This document shows positions 8,022 through 16,418 of a stretch of 64,000 bases of DNA, in pieces; positions within the stretch are counted from its first letter, which is position 1, and every line of letters begins with the position of its first letter. The DNA comes from PALSA-505 sp036501145 (GTDB taxonomy: Bacteria; Actinomycetota; Actinomycetes; Streptosporangiales; Streptosporangiaceae): positions 1 to 64,000 of the forward strand of contig DASYAV010000133.1 of the NCBI GenBank assembly GCA_036501145.1, given 5' to 3'. The position numbers and the translations under genes were made by a program. Below the pieces are notes generated by a model. That model was not told the DNA's origin and did no database searches. It was given only the letters and a program-made list of their open reading frames with translations.

Positions 8022-9186
8022 TCGCCTCGTCCATCCAGGCGGCGATCGGTGCCATGTGCTCTTCGCGCAGCCCGCGAGTGGTGATCGCCGGGGTGCCGAG
8101 CCGGATACCGGATGGGTCGAACGGCTTGCGCTTGTCGAACGGGACGGTGTTGTAGTTGAGCTCGATACCTGCCCGGTCGAGGGCCTTTGCCGCAGGCTTG
8201 CCGCCGATGCCCTGCGGAGTCAGGTCGGCGAGGATCAGGTGATTGTCCGTGCCGCCCGAGACCAGGGTGTAGCCCCGCTCGTTCAGCGCCGCGGCCAGCG
8301 CCTTGGCGTTGCGAACCACCTGCGCCGCGTACTCGCGGAAGTCCGCCTGTGCCGCCTCGTGCAGGGCCACCGCGATCGCCGCGGTGGTGTGGTTGTGCGG
8401 GCCGCCCTGCAGGCCAGGGAACACCGCCCGGTCCAGCGCCTTCGCATGCTCTTCGTCGGACATGATCATGGCGCCGCGCGGGCCGCGCAGCGTCTTGTGC
8501 GTGGTCGTGGTGATGACCCCGGCGTGGCCGACCGGCGAGGGATGGGCACCGCCGGCGATCAGCCCGGCGATGTGCGCGATGTCGGCCACCAGCACCGCCC
8601 CCACCTCGGCGGCGATCTCGGCGAACGCCGGGAAGTCGATCGTGCGCGGGATCGCGGTCCCCCCGCAGAAGATCAGCTTCGGCCGCTCGCGGCGGGCCAT
8701 GTCCCTGACCTCGTCCATGTCTACCCGCCCGGTGTCGGCACGGACGCCGTACTGCACCGCCCGGAACCACTTGCCGGTGGCCGACACCGACCAGCCATGG
8801 GTCAGGTGGCCACCCATCGGCAGCGCCATGCCCATGATCGTGTCGCCTGGCGTGGCCAGGGCCAGGTACACGGCGAGGTTCGCGGGGGAGCCCGAGTACG
8901 GCTGCACGTTGGCGTGGTCCACGCCGAACAGCGCCTTGGCCCGGTCCCTGGCCAGGTTCTCGATCACGTCGATGACCTGCTGGCCCTCGTAATAGCGCCG
9001 CCCCGGGTAGCCCTCGGAGTACTTGTTGGTCAGCAGGGTGCCTGCCGCCTCGAGCACGGCGAGCGAGACGTAGTTCTCCGACGGGATCAGCCGGACCTTC
9101 TCAAACTGGCGCTGCGCCTCGGCATCGATGAGCCCGGCGATCTCCGGGTCGGTGCTGGCGACGTGCGGAACGGGCGGCTGATGCAT
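7918..9186 (-). CDS. glyA: Serine hydroxymethyltransferase
   Basis: 422 residues from ATG 9186, chosen because GAGGAGGT sits seven bases upstream; an in-frame start at 9210 lacks this. It interconverts serine and glycine with tetrahydrofolate as one-carbon carrier in the cytoplasm, using pyridoxal phosphate. Visible family motifs: NKYSEGYPGRRYYEGQQ, HANVQPYSGSPANLAVY, DIAHIAGLIA, the cofactor lysine in TTTTHKTLRGPRG, and ELNYNTVPFD. The N-terminal RLIPSENYVS differs from the more usual MIASENF of actinobacterial housekeeping enzymes, so it may be the second glyA copy of this genome. Divergent from the small gene at 9418. Confidence 0.95.
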   Translation of the reverse strand: MHQPPVPHVASTDPEIAGLIDAEAQRQFEKVRLIPSENYVSLAVLEAAGTLLTNKYSEGYPGRRYYEGQQVIDVIENLARDRAKALFGVDHANVQPYSGSPANLAVYLALATPGDTIMGMALPMGGHLTHGWSVSATGKWFRAVQYGVRADTGRVDMDEVRDMARRERPKLIFCGGTAIPRTIDFPAFAEIAAEVGAVLVADIAHIAGLIAGGAHPSPVGHAGVITTTTHKTLRGPRGAMIMSDEEHAKALDRAVFPGLQGGPHNHTTAAIAVALHEAAQADFREYAAQVVRNAKALAAALNERGYTLVSGGTDNHLILADLTPQGIGGKPAAKALDRAGIELNYNTVPFDKRKPFDPSGIRLGTPAITTRGLREEHMAPIAAWMDEAITAAAKEDEATIERIAAEVRGTLAAFPIPGWAAA

Positions 9187-9249
9187 GGGAGGACCTCCTC
9201 GGCTGGCCATGGCCTCGGCATGAGGCTACACAGACCACACGCGCCGTGC

Positions 9250-9340
9250 TTAAGCTGGCCACCGTTCATAATGAAAAAAATTTTGATCCTTGACGGTGAC
9301 CAGGCTTGACTTGGCGGGAAACGGTTCGCCGCGGCGCCAG
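9250..9340. promoter_or_regulatory. AT-rich divergent promoter region
   Basis: Between glyA (reading left) and the gene at 9418 there is a marked AT pocket, including TAATGAAAAAAATTTTGATC at about 9268-9287, in otherwise very GC-rich DNA. It probably holds promoters for one or both genes. I cannot assign -35/-10 boxes with confidence. Confidence 0.35.
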
Positions 9341-9417
9341 CTTGTCGGTGCTGACTGCTATCAATTTTGCCCGGGTTGCAGAACCGATCCCGCCCGCGAC
9401 CGGCAAAGGATTTGATC

Positions 9418-9813
9418 ATGAAGATGCTTACCGCGACTTCCCGTACACAAGGTCAGCGCGACAACGACTTCCACTGGTGCATCGAAGGGGAACTCGTGCA
9501 TTTCGGCATGGTTTGCGCGGCTGACCTGGAGAATCCTGATGGCGGGTGCGGCTGTGGCCGGGCTTTCGCCGGGCTGAACTCGCATCGCGCCACCACCACC
9601 GCCATGGTCCGCGACGTCCCGGGCTTCAGCCGGGAGGACTACGTCGAGGCCATCAGGTCCAGCCTGGCGCAGCAGGGCTGGGACCCGGGCACCGCGGAGG
9701 AGGAGGCGGACGAACTGATAGCCGTCGTGTCGGACTGGCCGGTGGGTGCGGTGGCCGAGCGGCGGCTGTACGCCGTGGCGGTGCGGATGGTCACGCCGCT
9801 GCCAACGGACTAG
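9418..9813 (+). CDS. Conserved actinobacterial protein with DNDFHWC motif, function unknown
   Basis: 131 residues from ATG 9418 (AAAGGA nine bases upstream). It matches a family I recall as common in actinomycetes, with TQGQRDNDFHWCIEGELV, a CGCGRAFAGLNSHRATTTA core and an acidic helical C-terminus. Conserved cysteines (HWC, VCA, GGCGCGR) suggest possible metal binding. It is soluble, without signal peptide. Its stop codon interlocks with that of the convergent exporter gene (CTAG). Confidence 0.65.
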   Translation: MKMLTATSRTQGQRDNDFHWCIEGELVHFGMVCAADLENPDGGCGCGRAFAGLNSHRATTTAMVRDVPGFSREDYVEAIRSSLAQQGWDPGTAEEEADELIAVVSDWPVGAVAERRLYAVAVRMVTPLPTD

Positions 9814-10907
9814 GCCGTCCCGCCGAGCGCGATCAGCGTGACGGCCACGCCAGCCAGCAGCAGCCCGGCGAACCGGGCGGCGGACAGCCGCTCGCTGGCG
9901 ACCAGCCTGGCCAGCGCGATCGTCACCGCCGGGTACAGCGAGGTGAGCACCGCGGTGATGGCGAGGAAGCCGTGGTGGGTGGCGAAGAAGTAGAAGATAG
10001 TCCCGGCGCCGCCGGTGACCCCGGTGAGCACGGCGAGCACCACGGTGCCGGGCGGGATTCCGGCGCCGGGCGGGCCGCCGTGGAGCCCTCTCCGCCAGGC
10101 GAGCAGGCCGACGATCGCGACGATCTCGGCGGCCTGGCTGGCCAGCACGGGCCACAGGCCGGCCGTCTGGCCCGCCCGGTCGAGCCCGATGAACAGCAGC
10201 GCGAACCCGACGCCGGCCACCAGTCCTGTCGCGACGCCCGGCCAGGCCCCGCGGGACAGCAGGCGCGCCGCGAAGCGGGTCAGCTCACTCATGCGGCGGG
10301 TCGAGTTGGCGTCCGGGCCGGCGGCTGGTGGAGCTGGCCCGCATGAGGCAGCGTTCGGGGACTCCGACGTGGCCGGGGCAGCGGCCGGGGATTCTGGCGC
10401 CGGCGTGGCAGCGGCCGGCGGGTCCGGCGTGGCCGGAGAAACGGCCGACGAGTCCGACGCGGGCGTGGCAGCGGCCGACGAGTCCGGCCCTGGCCGGCCG
10501 GCGGTGAGCGAGACGAGGACGATGGCCGGCAGCGCGACCCCGATCCCGGCCAGCGACATGGCCGCGGGCCGCTCCCCGATCAGGATGCCGACGATGACCG
10601 ACAGTCCTGCCGCGCTCACCGCGCTGAGCGGCCCGGCCACGCTGAACGCCGCGTGCCGGTAGCCCGCGTACAGCGCGAGCGCCCCGCACAGCCCACCCAG
10701 GCCCGAAGCCGCGCCCCAGCCCAGCGCCGCGGCGGACAAGGTGGCCGAGGCGACCCAGGGCAGCACCGCGAGCGTCAGGACAAGGCTGCATACCGAGGCC
10801 AGGAAGGTCACCGTGATGATGCTGAACCTGCGTGAGGCCAGGCCGGCGGTGAAGTCCGAGACGCCGTAGCTGACCGCCGAAGCCAGTGCGAGCAACACGG
10901 CTAGCAC
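9810..10907 (-). CDS. EamA/DMT-family membrane transporter
   Basis: 365 residues with about ten hydrophobic segments in two EamA halves (residues 1-~138 and ~215-365), the drug/metabolite exporter architecture. The start MLAVLLALASAVSYGVSDF and GLASRRF are typical. Between the halves, ~60 residues form an unusual Pro/Ala/Ser linker of decapeptide repeats (10341-10487). GTG/ATG start at 10907 overlaps the end of cobQ by seven bases, so the two are co-transcribed and probably coupled. The substrate is unknown; linkage to cobQ makes a corrinoid-related compound conceivable but unproved. Confidence 0.8.
   Translation of the reverse strand: MLAVLLALASAVSYGVSDFTAGLASRRFSIITVTFLASVCSLVLTLAVLPWVASATLSAAALGWGAASGLGGLCGALALYAGYRHAAFSVAGPLSAVSAAGLSVIVGILIGERPAAMSLAGIGVALPAIVLVSLTAGRPGPDSSAAATPASDSSAVSPATPDPPAAATPAPESPAAAPATSESPNAASCGPAPPAAGPDANSTRRMSELTRFAARLLSRGAWPGVATGLVAGVGFALLFIGLDRAGQTAGLWPVLASQAAEIVAIVGLLAWRRGLHGGPPGAGIPPGTVVLAVLTGVTGGAGTIFYFFATHHGFLAITAVLTSLYPAVTIALARLVASERLSAARFAGLLLAGVAVTLIALGGTA
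10341..10487 (-). repeat. Decapeptide-coding repeat in transporter linker
   Basis: About 4.5 imperfect 30-bp units encode DSSAAATPAS, DSSAVSPATP, DPPAAATPAP, ESPAAAPATS and a partial ESPNAASC. The repeat lies exactly between the two EamA halves. Such arrays change length by slippage. Confidence 0.7.
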
Positions 10908-12475
10908 TGGCCGCTCCGGGCCTGCACGCCGGGTGCGGGCGGGTAGCTTCCCGCCGGTGGGATGAGTGGCAGCGAAGCTGGCGGGCCGCCGGTGATGAGG
11001 CGGCTGAGTGCTGTGGTGTCCAGGTGCCGGGTGGTCAGGTCGGCGAGCCGGTTCAGCCTGGCCTCCCGCACCGCGGCGAAGTCGGTGCCCGGCGCGGGCC
11101 GGAAGTCCCGGCCCGCCGCGGTCGCGACCTCGGTGAGAAAGACGCGGCGGAACTCGTCGTTCTCCAGCGTGCCGTGCCAGCTGGTCCCCCAGACGGCACC
11201 AGCCCGGCAGCCTCCGGGGAACGGCTCGGCCTGGCCGTGCACGGTCACCTGGCCATGGTGGATCTGGTAGCCGGTGACCACCGTGCCCGTCGTGTGCGTT
11301 ACCGGCCGGCCGAGCGTCTTGCTGGCGGTGAACTCCACGCTGACCGGCAGCAGCCCGAGTGCCCTGACGACGCCGACGCCGGACTCGACCCGGTCGTCGA
11401 TGCGGCTGGCGAGCATCTGATAGCCGCCGCAGATGCCAAGCACCGGCTGGTTCCTGGCCGCCCGGGCGGCGATCGCGCCGGCCAGGCCGCGGGCGTTCAG
11501 CCAGCCGAGATCGGCGACGGTCGCGCGGGAGCCGGGCAGCACGACGAGGTCGGCGTCGGCCAGCTCGGCCGGGCGGGTGGCGAACCTGACCAGCACGCCC
11601 GGCTCGGCGGCGAGCGCGTCCACATCGGTGAAGTTGCTGATCCTGGGCAGCCGGACGACGGCGACCCGGAGCACGTCCGGCCCGGTGTCCATGCCGCGAT
11701 CTCCAGTCACTGCCACGCCGGAGTCCGCCTGCGCCTCGGCCGGGTCCCTGGCGTCCAGGGACAGCGAGTCCTCCGCGTCCAGCCAGAGACCCTCTTGCCA
11801 GGGGACCACGCCGAGCACCGGGCGTCCGGTCAGCCTGGTGAGCTGGTCCAGGCCGCCACTCAGCAACGCGGCGGACCCCCGGAACTTGTTGATCACAAAC
11901 CCGGCGACCAGCGCCTGGTCGGCTGGCTCGAGCAGGGCGAGGGTGCCGTACAGGGCGGCGAACACCCCGCCCCGGTCGATGTCGCCGGTGACGATGACCG
12001 GGAGCCCGGCCGCCCGGGCCAGGCCCATGTTGGCGATATCGGTGTCCCGCAGGTTGATCTCGGCCGGGCTGCCCGCGCCCTCGCAGATCACCACGTCGAA
12101 CTCGCGGCGCAGCCTGGCCAGGCTGTCCAGCGCGTGCCGGAACAGCCCGGCGGACTGCGCCCGGTACCCGGCGGGATCCACCTCGGTGAGCGGCTGGCCG
12201 CCCAGCACGACATGCGTGCGGCCGTCGCCGCCTGGCTTGAGCAGGACGGGATTCATATCCGCGGTCGGCTCAATGCCCGCCGCCGCGGCCTGCACCGCCT
12301 GGGACCGGCCGATCTCCGCCCCCTCCGGGGTGACGAACGAGTTCAGCGACATGTTCAGCGCCTTGAACGGCGCCACCCGGACACCCTGGCGGGCCAGCCA
12401 GCGGCACAGCCCGGCGGCGATCACGCTCTTGCCGACCTCGCTGCTCGCGCCGGCGACCAGCAGTGCACCCCTCAT
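10901..12475 (-). CDS. cobQ: Cobyric acid synthase
   Basis: 524 residues. It catalyses ATP- and glutamine-dependent amidation of adenosylcobyrinic acid a,c-diamide to adenosylcobyric acid in cobalamin synthesis. Domain order: N-terminal P-loop amidation domain (AGASSEVGKS at ~8-17, where many homologues have GTTSDAGKS; KALNMSLNSFVT; CEGAGSPAEINL; GDIDRGGVFA) and C-terminal class I glutamine amidotransferase (catalytic Cys in LGICGGYQML, His in GTSWHGTLEN). The last ~25 residues are a non-conserved Pro-rich tail. The start ATG 12475 gives the canonical N-terminus. No other cob gene is in the window; the transporter gene overlaps its 3' end. Confidence 0.95.
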   Translation of the reverse strand: MRGALLVAGASSEVGKSVIAAGLCRWLARQGVRVAPFKALNMSLNSFVTPEGAEIGRSQAVQAAAAGIEPTADMNPVLLKPGGDGRTHVVLGGQPLTEVDPAGYRAQSAGLFRHALDSLARLRREFDVVICEGAGSPAEINLRDTDIANMGLARAAGLPVIVTGDIDRGGVFAALYGTLALLEPADQALVAGFVINKFRGSAALLSGGLDQLTRLTGRPVLGVVPWQEGLWLDAEDSLSLDARDPAEAQADSGVAVTGDRGMDTGPDVLRVAVVRLPRISNFTDVDALAAEPGVLVRFATRPAELADADLVVLPGSRATVADLGWLNARGLAGAIAARAARNQPVLGICGGYQMLASRIDDRVESGVGVVRALGLLPVSVEFTASKTLGRPVTHTTGTVVTGYQIHHGQVTVHGQAEPFPGGCRAGAVWGTSWHGTLENDEFRRVFLTEVATAAGRDFRPAPGTDFAAVREARLNRLADLTTRHLDTTALSRLITGGPPASLPLIPPAGSYPPAPGVQARSGQC

Positions 12476-12637
12476 TGGGCATTACTCATTGAGCCGCCTG
12501 GCCCCAGCGTTCCCATGACCACCATGTCGCACCTGGCACATATCCTGACGATAGGCATTCCGACCCGCCGACCGTGATAGGGCCCACGCCATAGTGTGGC
12601 CTGCGCGTGACCTTCACTATGCACAATGAGTCACCGA

Positions 12638-12711
12638 GCGCCTGTAGCTCAGTTGGATAGAGCGGCTGCCTTCTAAGCAGCGGGTCGCGGGTTCGAATCC
12701 TGCCAGGCGCG
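12638..12711 (+). tRNA. tRNA-Arg (anticodon TCT)
   Basis: A complete cloverleaf can be folded: acceptor GCGCCTG pairs with CAGGCGC, D arm GCTC/GAGC, anticodon stem GCTGC/GCAGC with loop CTTCTAA (anticodon TCT at 12672-12674), T arm GCGGG/CCTGC with TTCGAAT. The discriminator is G and no CCA is encoded. It reads AGA, a rare codon in such GC-rich genomes. It lies in the intergenic space after cobQ (opposite strand). No integrase or att-like duplication is seen beside it. Confidence 0.95.
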
Positions 12712-13118
12712 CTCGCGCCAGCCAGTGTGATCTCTTGACAATCGAGGACACCCGAACCCACCTCAAGTGTCGGGGGTCTGTGGGCTCCCTCGTAGCGCTT
12801 CCTTCAGTGTTGGTTCGGGCGGAAGCTTGCCGTGTCCTGCCGCCGGTCCCGGTCTGGCTCTCCAGGGCTGACGGGAGGGCTGAAGCCGCGTCCATCTGCC
12901 GGGGCTGAGAGCTTCGCGATCGTCTGAGTGGTCAGCGACCGGGCGTTTATCCCGGCTTTTAGGGTTGCGGCTGGCGTCGCCCCATGTCAGCGTCCCGGCG
13001 CCTTTCATCCATGTGGGGTGAGCCGACCGAGCAAGGCTTGTGGTGTGCTGCGACGGCCAGGGTTTCATGCCGTGGATCTGGGAGCACCGGGTCCTGTGAT
13101 GGAAGGGACTGGTTTGGG
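12712..13118. other. Intergenic, 407 nt, between tRNA-Arg and the alkyl sulfatase
   Basis: No convincing gene. A TTGACA hexamer occurs near 12735 and a CACC-N7-GGTG dyad at 13006-13021. Frames reading through here on either strand are Arg/Pro-rich and have no recognisable protein character. Confidence 0.5.
13006..13021 (+). promoter_or_regulatory. Dyad CATCC-N6-GGTGA before alkyl sulfatase
   Basis: CATCC ATGTGG GGTGA, followed by GCCG; 98 nt before the chosen start at 13119. This is the leftmost member of the CACC-N7-GGTG dyad set that recurs through 13-57 kb. Confidence 0.5.
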
Positions 13119-14951
13119 ATGTCCGACGGTGCTGGGCTGCCGTTCGGGGACACCGCCGATTTCAGGGCTGCTGAGCGGGGGCTGGTCGATGCTGGTGACC
13201 CGGTCGTCCGCAAACAGGCGGGTGAGGTGGTCTGGGACAACGGGTCCTACAGCTTCCTGGCCGGGGAGGCGCCGGGCACGGTTCATCCGAGCTTGTGGCG
13301 CCAGTCCACTCTGGTGGCCCGGCAGGGCTTGTTCGAGGTGGCCGACGGCATCTACCAGGTCCGGGGGTATGACCTGTCCAACATGAGCGTCGTCGAGGGC
13401 GAGACGGGGATCATCGTCATCGACCCGCTGATCTCGACAGAAACCGCAGCGGCGGCGCTGGCGCTGTACCGCAAGCACCGCGGTGACCGGCCGGTGGTCG
13501 CGGTGATCCACACCCACAGCCACGTCGACCATTTCGGCGGGGTAAAAGGGGTGGTGTCCCAGGACGACGTGGATGTGGGCCGGGTGCAGATCATCGCACC
13601 TGAGGGCTTCGTGAAGCACGCGATCGCGGAGAACGTCTACGCCGGGACGGCGATGGGCCGCCGCGCGGGGTATATGTACGGTGCCGCGTTGTCCCGTGGC
13701 CCGCAGGGCGGGGTAGGAGCCGGGCTGGGTCAGACGACGTCCACCGGAACGATCACGCTGATCGACCCGACTGTGACCATCACGGCCACCGGTCAGGAAC
13801 TGACCGTTGACGGTGTGCGGATGGTCTTCCAGATGGCGCCGGGCACCGAGGCCCCGGCCGAGATGCACTTCTACTTCCCGGACAGGCGGGCGCTGTGCAT
13901 GGCCGAGAACGCCACCCACACCCTGCACAATCTGCTCACCCTGCGCGGCGCTGAAGTACGTGACCCGCACGTGTGGGCGCACTACCTCACCGAGGCGATC
14001 GAACTGTTCGCCGGTCAGTCCGATGTGGTCTTCGCCTCCCACCACTGGCCGACGTGGGGCACCGAGAACATCATCGAGTTCCTCACCATTCAGCGTGACC
14101 TGTACGCCTACCTGCACGACCAGACACTGCGGTTGCTGAACCTCGGCTACACCGGGCCTGAGATCGCTGAGATGCTCGAGTTGCCCCCCGCCCTGGAGCA
14201 GGCCTGGCACACGCACGGCTACTACGGCTCGGTCAGCCACAACGTCAAAGCGATCTACCAGCGCTATATGGGCTGGTATGACGGCAACCCGGCCCGGCTC
14301 TGGCAGCACCCGCCGCAGGAAGCGGCCAGGCGCTACGTCGAGTTCATGGGCGGCGCGGACGAGGTCGTGGCCAAGGCCCGCCGCTCCTTCGCCGCGGGTG
14401 ACCTGCGCTGGGCCGCCGAGGTCCTCGACCACGTGATGTTCGCCGACCCGGGCCATGCCGGGGCCAAGAGCCTGCTGGCCGACGTGTTCGAGCAGCTCGG
14501 CTACGGCGCGGAGAACGGCACCTGGCGGTGTGAATTCCTCTCCGCCGCCATGGAATTGCGGACCGGCAACTTCGGCACCCCGACCGCGACCGCGTCGGGC
14601 GACATCGTCTCCCACCTCAACCCCGAGATGCTGTTCGACGCCCTGGCCATCCAGGTCAACGGCCCCAAGGCCTGGGACGCGGATCTGGCCATCCGCTGGG
14701 ACCTCCCCGACCACGGCACTTCCTACCACACCACTTTGCACAATGGCGTGCTGACCTACGTCAAGGACAGCGACAAGCCGGCCGCCCTCACCCTCAGCGT
14801 CCCGGCGCCGGCCCTGGCCGCCCTCGCCCAGGGCAACCTCGACGCTGCCCGCAGCAACGGGCTCACCACGGACGGCGACGAGAGCCAGCTCGCCTCGCTG
14901 TTCAGCGTCCTGCAACCCGGCGACCCGGACTTCAACATCGTCGAACCGTGA
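13119..14951 (+). CDS. Alkyl sulfatase (SdsA1/BDS1-type metallo-beta-lactamase fold)
   Basis: 610 residues from ATG 13119 (GGAAGGGA upstream); the frame is open further up but those residues are not family-like. It hydrolyses primary alkyl sulfates such as dodecyl sulfate to alcohol and sulfate. Domains: metallo-beta-lactamase core with the zinc motif THSHVDH at ~132-138, further ligands in MAENATH and the HHWPTWG segment; a helical dimerisation domain (~380-480); and a C-terminal SCP2-like substrate-binding domain. No signal peptide is evident, so it probably acts in the cytoplasm. With the arylsulfatase, FGE and SulP genes it suggests sulfate-ester scavenging. Confidence 0.92.
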   Translation: MSDGAGLPFGDTADFRAAERGLVDAGDPVVRKQAGEVVWDNGSYSFLAGEAPGTVHPSLWRQSTLVARQGLFEVADGIYQVRGYDLSNMSVVEGETGIIVIDPLISTETAAAALALYRKHRGDRPVVAVIHTHSHVDHFGGVKGVVSQDDVDVGRVQIIAPEGFVKHAIAENVYAGTAMGRRAGYMYGAALSRGPQGGVGAGLGQTTSTGTITLIDPTVTITATGQELTVDGVRMVFQMAPGTEAPAEMHFYFPDRRALCMAENATHTLHNLLTLRGAEVRDPHVWAHYLTEAIELFAGQSDVVFASHHWPTWGTENIIEFLTIQRDLYAYLHDQTLRLLNLGYTGPEIAEMLELPPALEQAWHTHGYYGSVSHNVKAIYQRYMGWYDGNPARLWQHPPQEAARRYVEFMGGADEVVAKARRSFAAGDLRWAAEVLDHVMFADPGHAGAKSLLADVFEQLGYGAENGTWRCEFLSAAMELRTGNFGTPTATASGDIVSHLNPEMLFDALAIQVNGPKAWDADLAIRWDLPDHGTSYHTTLHNGVLTYVKDSDKPAALTLSVPAPALAALAQGNLDAARSNGLTTDGDESQLASLFSVLQPGDPDFNIVEP

Positions 14952-15062
14952 GGTCACTTGTGTGAGCTACGAACCGAAACAGATCTAGGTGCGCCACCGC
15001 GAGTACGTCTGATCCGCCGGGCATCGGTTCCGGGAGCCGGCCCTGGCACGCTCCCGTCGGGT

Positions 15063-15740
15063 CTAACCGGCGAGTGAGCTGATCGCGTCGCCGATGAGCT
15101 TGGCCGCGATGATCAGGCACAAGACGGTCATGATGACGGCGTTGTGCACCATCATCCAGTCTTTGAGCCCGGCGAGCAGCTTCTCCGAGCGCATTCCCAT
15201 CATGAAGTAGGCCCCCACCGGAATGCCCACGCCTAGCGTGCCGATGAGCGCGAAAACCAGGTAGGCGATGGCTTGCTGCCCAGCGGGGATGCCGGTCTGG
15301 GCGATCGCGGCGGCACCACCGACGGCCAGCAGCAGGTTCTTCGGGTTGGCAGCTGAGAAGAAGGCGGCCAAGCCGAGCGCCGCGACCGGGCTGGTCTTAT
15401 CGATCGTGCCCATCCATTTCGGCATCTGCGGTGCGGCACCAGCGTGCGGGCGGCTGCGGAACTGCCGTATCCCGATCAACAGCAGCAGGATGCCCAGGGC
15501 GATCTTTACCCAGCTCACCCACGCGGCTGGAGAACCGGACTCGCTGGCCCCGGACGAGCCAGCGATGGACAGCACAACCGCACCGACGGCGCCCAGGCCC
15601 AAAAGCCAGCCCAGGACGAACGCCGGGCCGTTGACTCTGGCCTTGCGGCTGGTGAGCATGAGCACCACCGCGATGACCGCAACCGGGCTGAGCGCGATCC
15701 CGACCGCCAGCGGCAGCGACCCGCCGATAGCCCGGCCCAT
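15063..15740 (-). CDS. GAP/Sap family integral membrane protein
   Basis: 225 residues with six predicted membrane segments; the pattern ALSPVAVIAVVLML, GPAFVLGWLLG, and AFFSAANPKNLLLAVGGAAAIAQ is that of the GAP family (sulfolipid-1-addressing protein, LysE-like). Mycobacterial relatives take part in export of glycolipids; substrate here is unknown. The start ATG at 15740 gives the canonical MGRAIGGSLPLAVGIALSP. The gene stands alone and reads away from the SHOCT gene at 16026. Confidence 0.82.
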   Translation of the reverse strand: MGRAIGGSLPLAVGIALSPVAVIAVVLMLTSRKARVNGPAFVLGWLLGLGAVGAVVLSIAGSSGASESGSPAAWVSWVKIALGILLLLIGIRQFRSRPHAGAAPQMPKWMGTIDKTSPVAALGLAAFFSAANPKNLLLAVGGAAAIAQTGIPAGQQAIAYLVFALIGTLGVGIPVGAYFMMGMRSEKLLAGLKDWMMVHNAVIMTVLCLIIAAKLIGDAISSLAG

Positions 15741-15928
15741 TACAGCGTGTCAAGAACGAGTGTCTGGCCGACCATTGGTCCTCCCTGGTGCCGGAGCGCG
15801 GCCGGTAGCCCACGCCCTTGTCCGTCACCAGGACATCGCTACCTCTGGGCGGGGTCATCATCCGCTGCGGGCTAGTTCATGGCGCGAGCGGCCAGGAAGC
15901 AGTCGCCCTGACGGGCACGGCGCCGAAC

Positions 15929-15944
15929 CACCCTTGCGAGGTGA
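15929..15944 (+). promoter_or_regulatory. Dyad CACCC-N6-GGTGA before the PLDc_N/SHOCT gene
   Basis: CACCC TTGCGA GGTGA followed by GGTGCC, 82 nt before the GTG start at 16026. Same spacing as the other members of the set. Confidence 0.55.
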
Positions 15945-16025
15945 GGTGCCTGGAGAGCAGTCAGCCAAGACTCAGCTCACAGTCCGCTGCCTCATGCCGG
16001 GCAGCCGCACCGGAGGTGAGCTCGC

Positions 16026-16412
16026 GTGTCGTCCTATCCACTGCTCGACGCCTTCCTGACCATGTTCTGGCTGTTCATATGGATCCTGTGGATCTTCCTC
16101 CTGATCAGGATCATCATGGACATCTTCCGCAGCCATGACCTGAGCGGCTGGGGCAAGGCCGGCTGGCTCATATTCGTGATCCTGCTGCCGTTCCTTGGCG
16201 TGTTCGTCTACCTGATCGCCCGCGGCCACCACATGACCGAGCATGAGATCAGCCGCGCTCAGCAGCAGGAAGAGGCGTTCCGTTCCTACGCGCGTGACGC
16301 GGCAGCCGGGAGCGGGCAGGCTGACCAGCTCAGCAAGCTGGCCGACCTGCGGAGCCAGGGGGTCATCACCGACACCGAGTTCCAGCAGGGCAAGGCGAAG
16401 ATTCTCAGCTGA
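16026..16412 (+). CDS. Membrane protein with PLDc_N and SHOCT domains
   Basis: 128 residues from GTG 16026 (GGAGGTGAG upstream). Two membrane helices (about 10-32 and 44-64) with the PLDc_N signature GWGKAGWLIFVILLPFLGVFVYLIARG, then a charged linker and a C-terminal SHOCT helix pair (LSKLADLRSQGVITDTEFQQGKAKIL). SHOCT modules are short oligomerisation helices of unknown purpose, frequent in actinobacterial envelope-stress genes. It converges on the HAD phosphatase gene six bases downstream. Confidence 0.82.
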   Translation: MSSYPLLDAFLTMFWLFIWILWIFLLIRIIMDIFRSHDLSGWGKAGWLIFVILLPFLGVFVYLIARGHHMTEHEISRAQQQEEAFRSYARDAAAGSGQADQLSKLADLRSQGVITDTEFQQGKAKILS

Positions 16413-16418
16413 GCCGCA

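Noticed and set aside
7606..9309. 567-codon + frame through DUF4262 and glyA
   Set aside because: Antisense of glyA; long frames on the opposite strand are expected at this GC content.
10886..12577. 563-codon + frame opposite cobQ
   Set aside because: Antisense shadow of cobQ; no start signal and no protein character.
12617..12895. Minus-strand frames across the tRNA with LAGFEPATRCLEGSRSIQLSYRR-like translation
   Set aside because: This is the well-known false translation of a tRNA gene read in reverse; the cloverleaf at 12638-12711 explains it.
12638..13118. tRNA-Arg as attachment site of an integrated element
   Set aside because: No integrase and no duplicated tRNA 3' end in the window.
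13065..14957. 630-codon minus-strand frame opposite the alkyl sulfatase
   Set aside because: Shadow; the + strand carries all zinc motifs.
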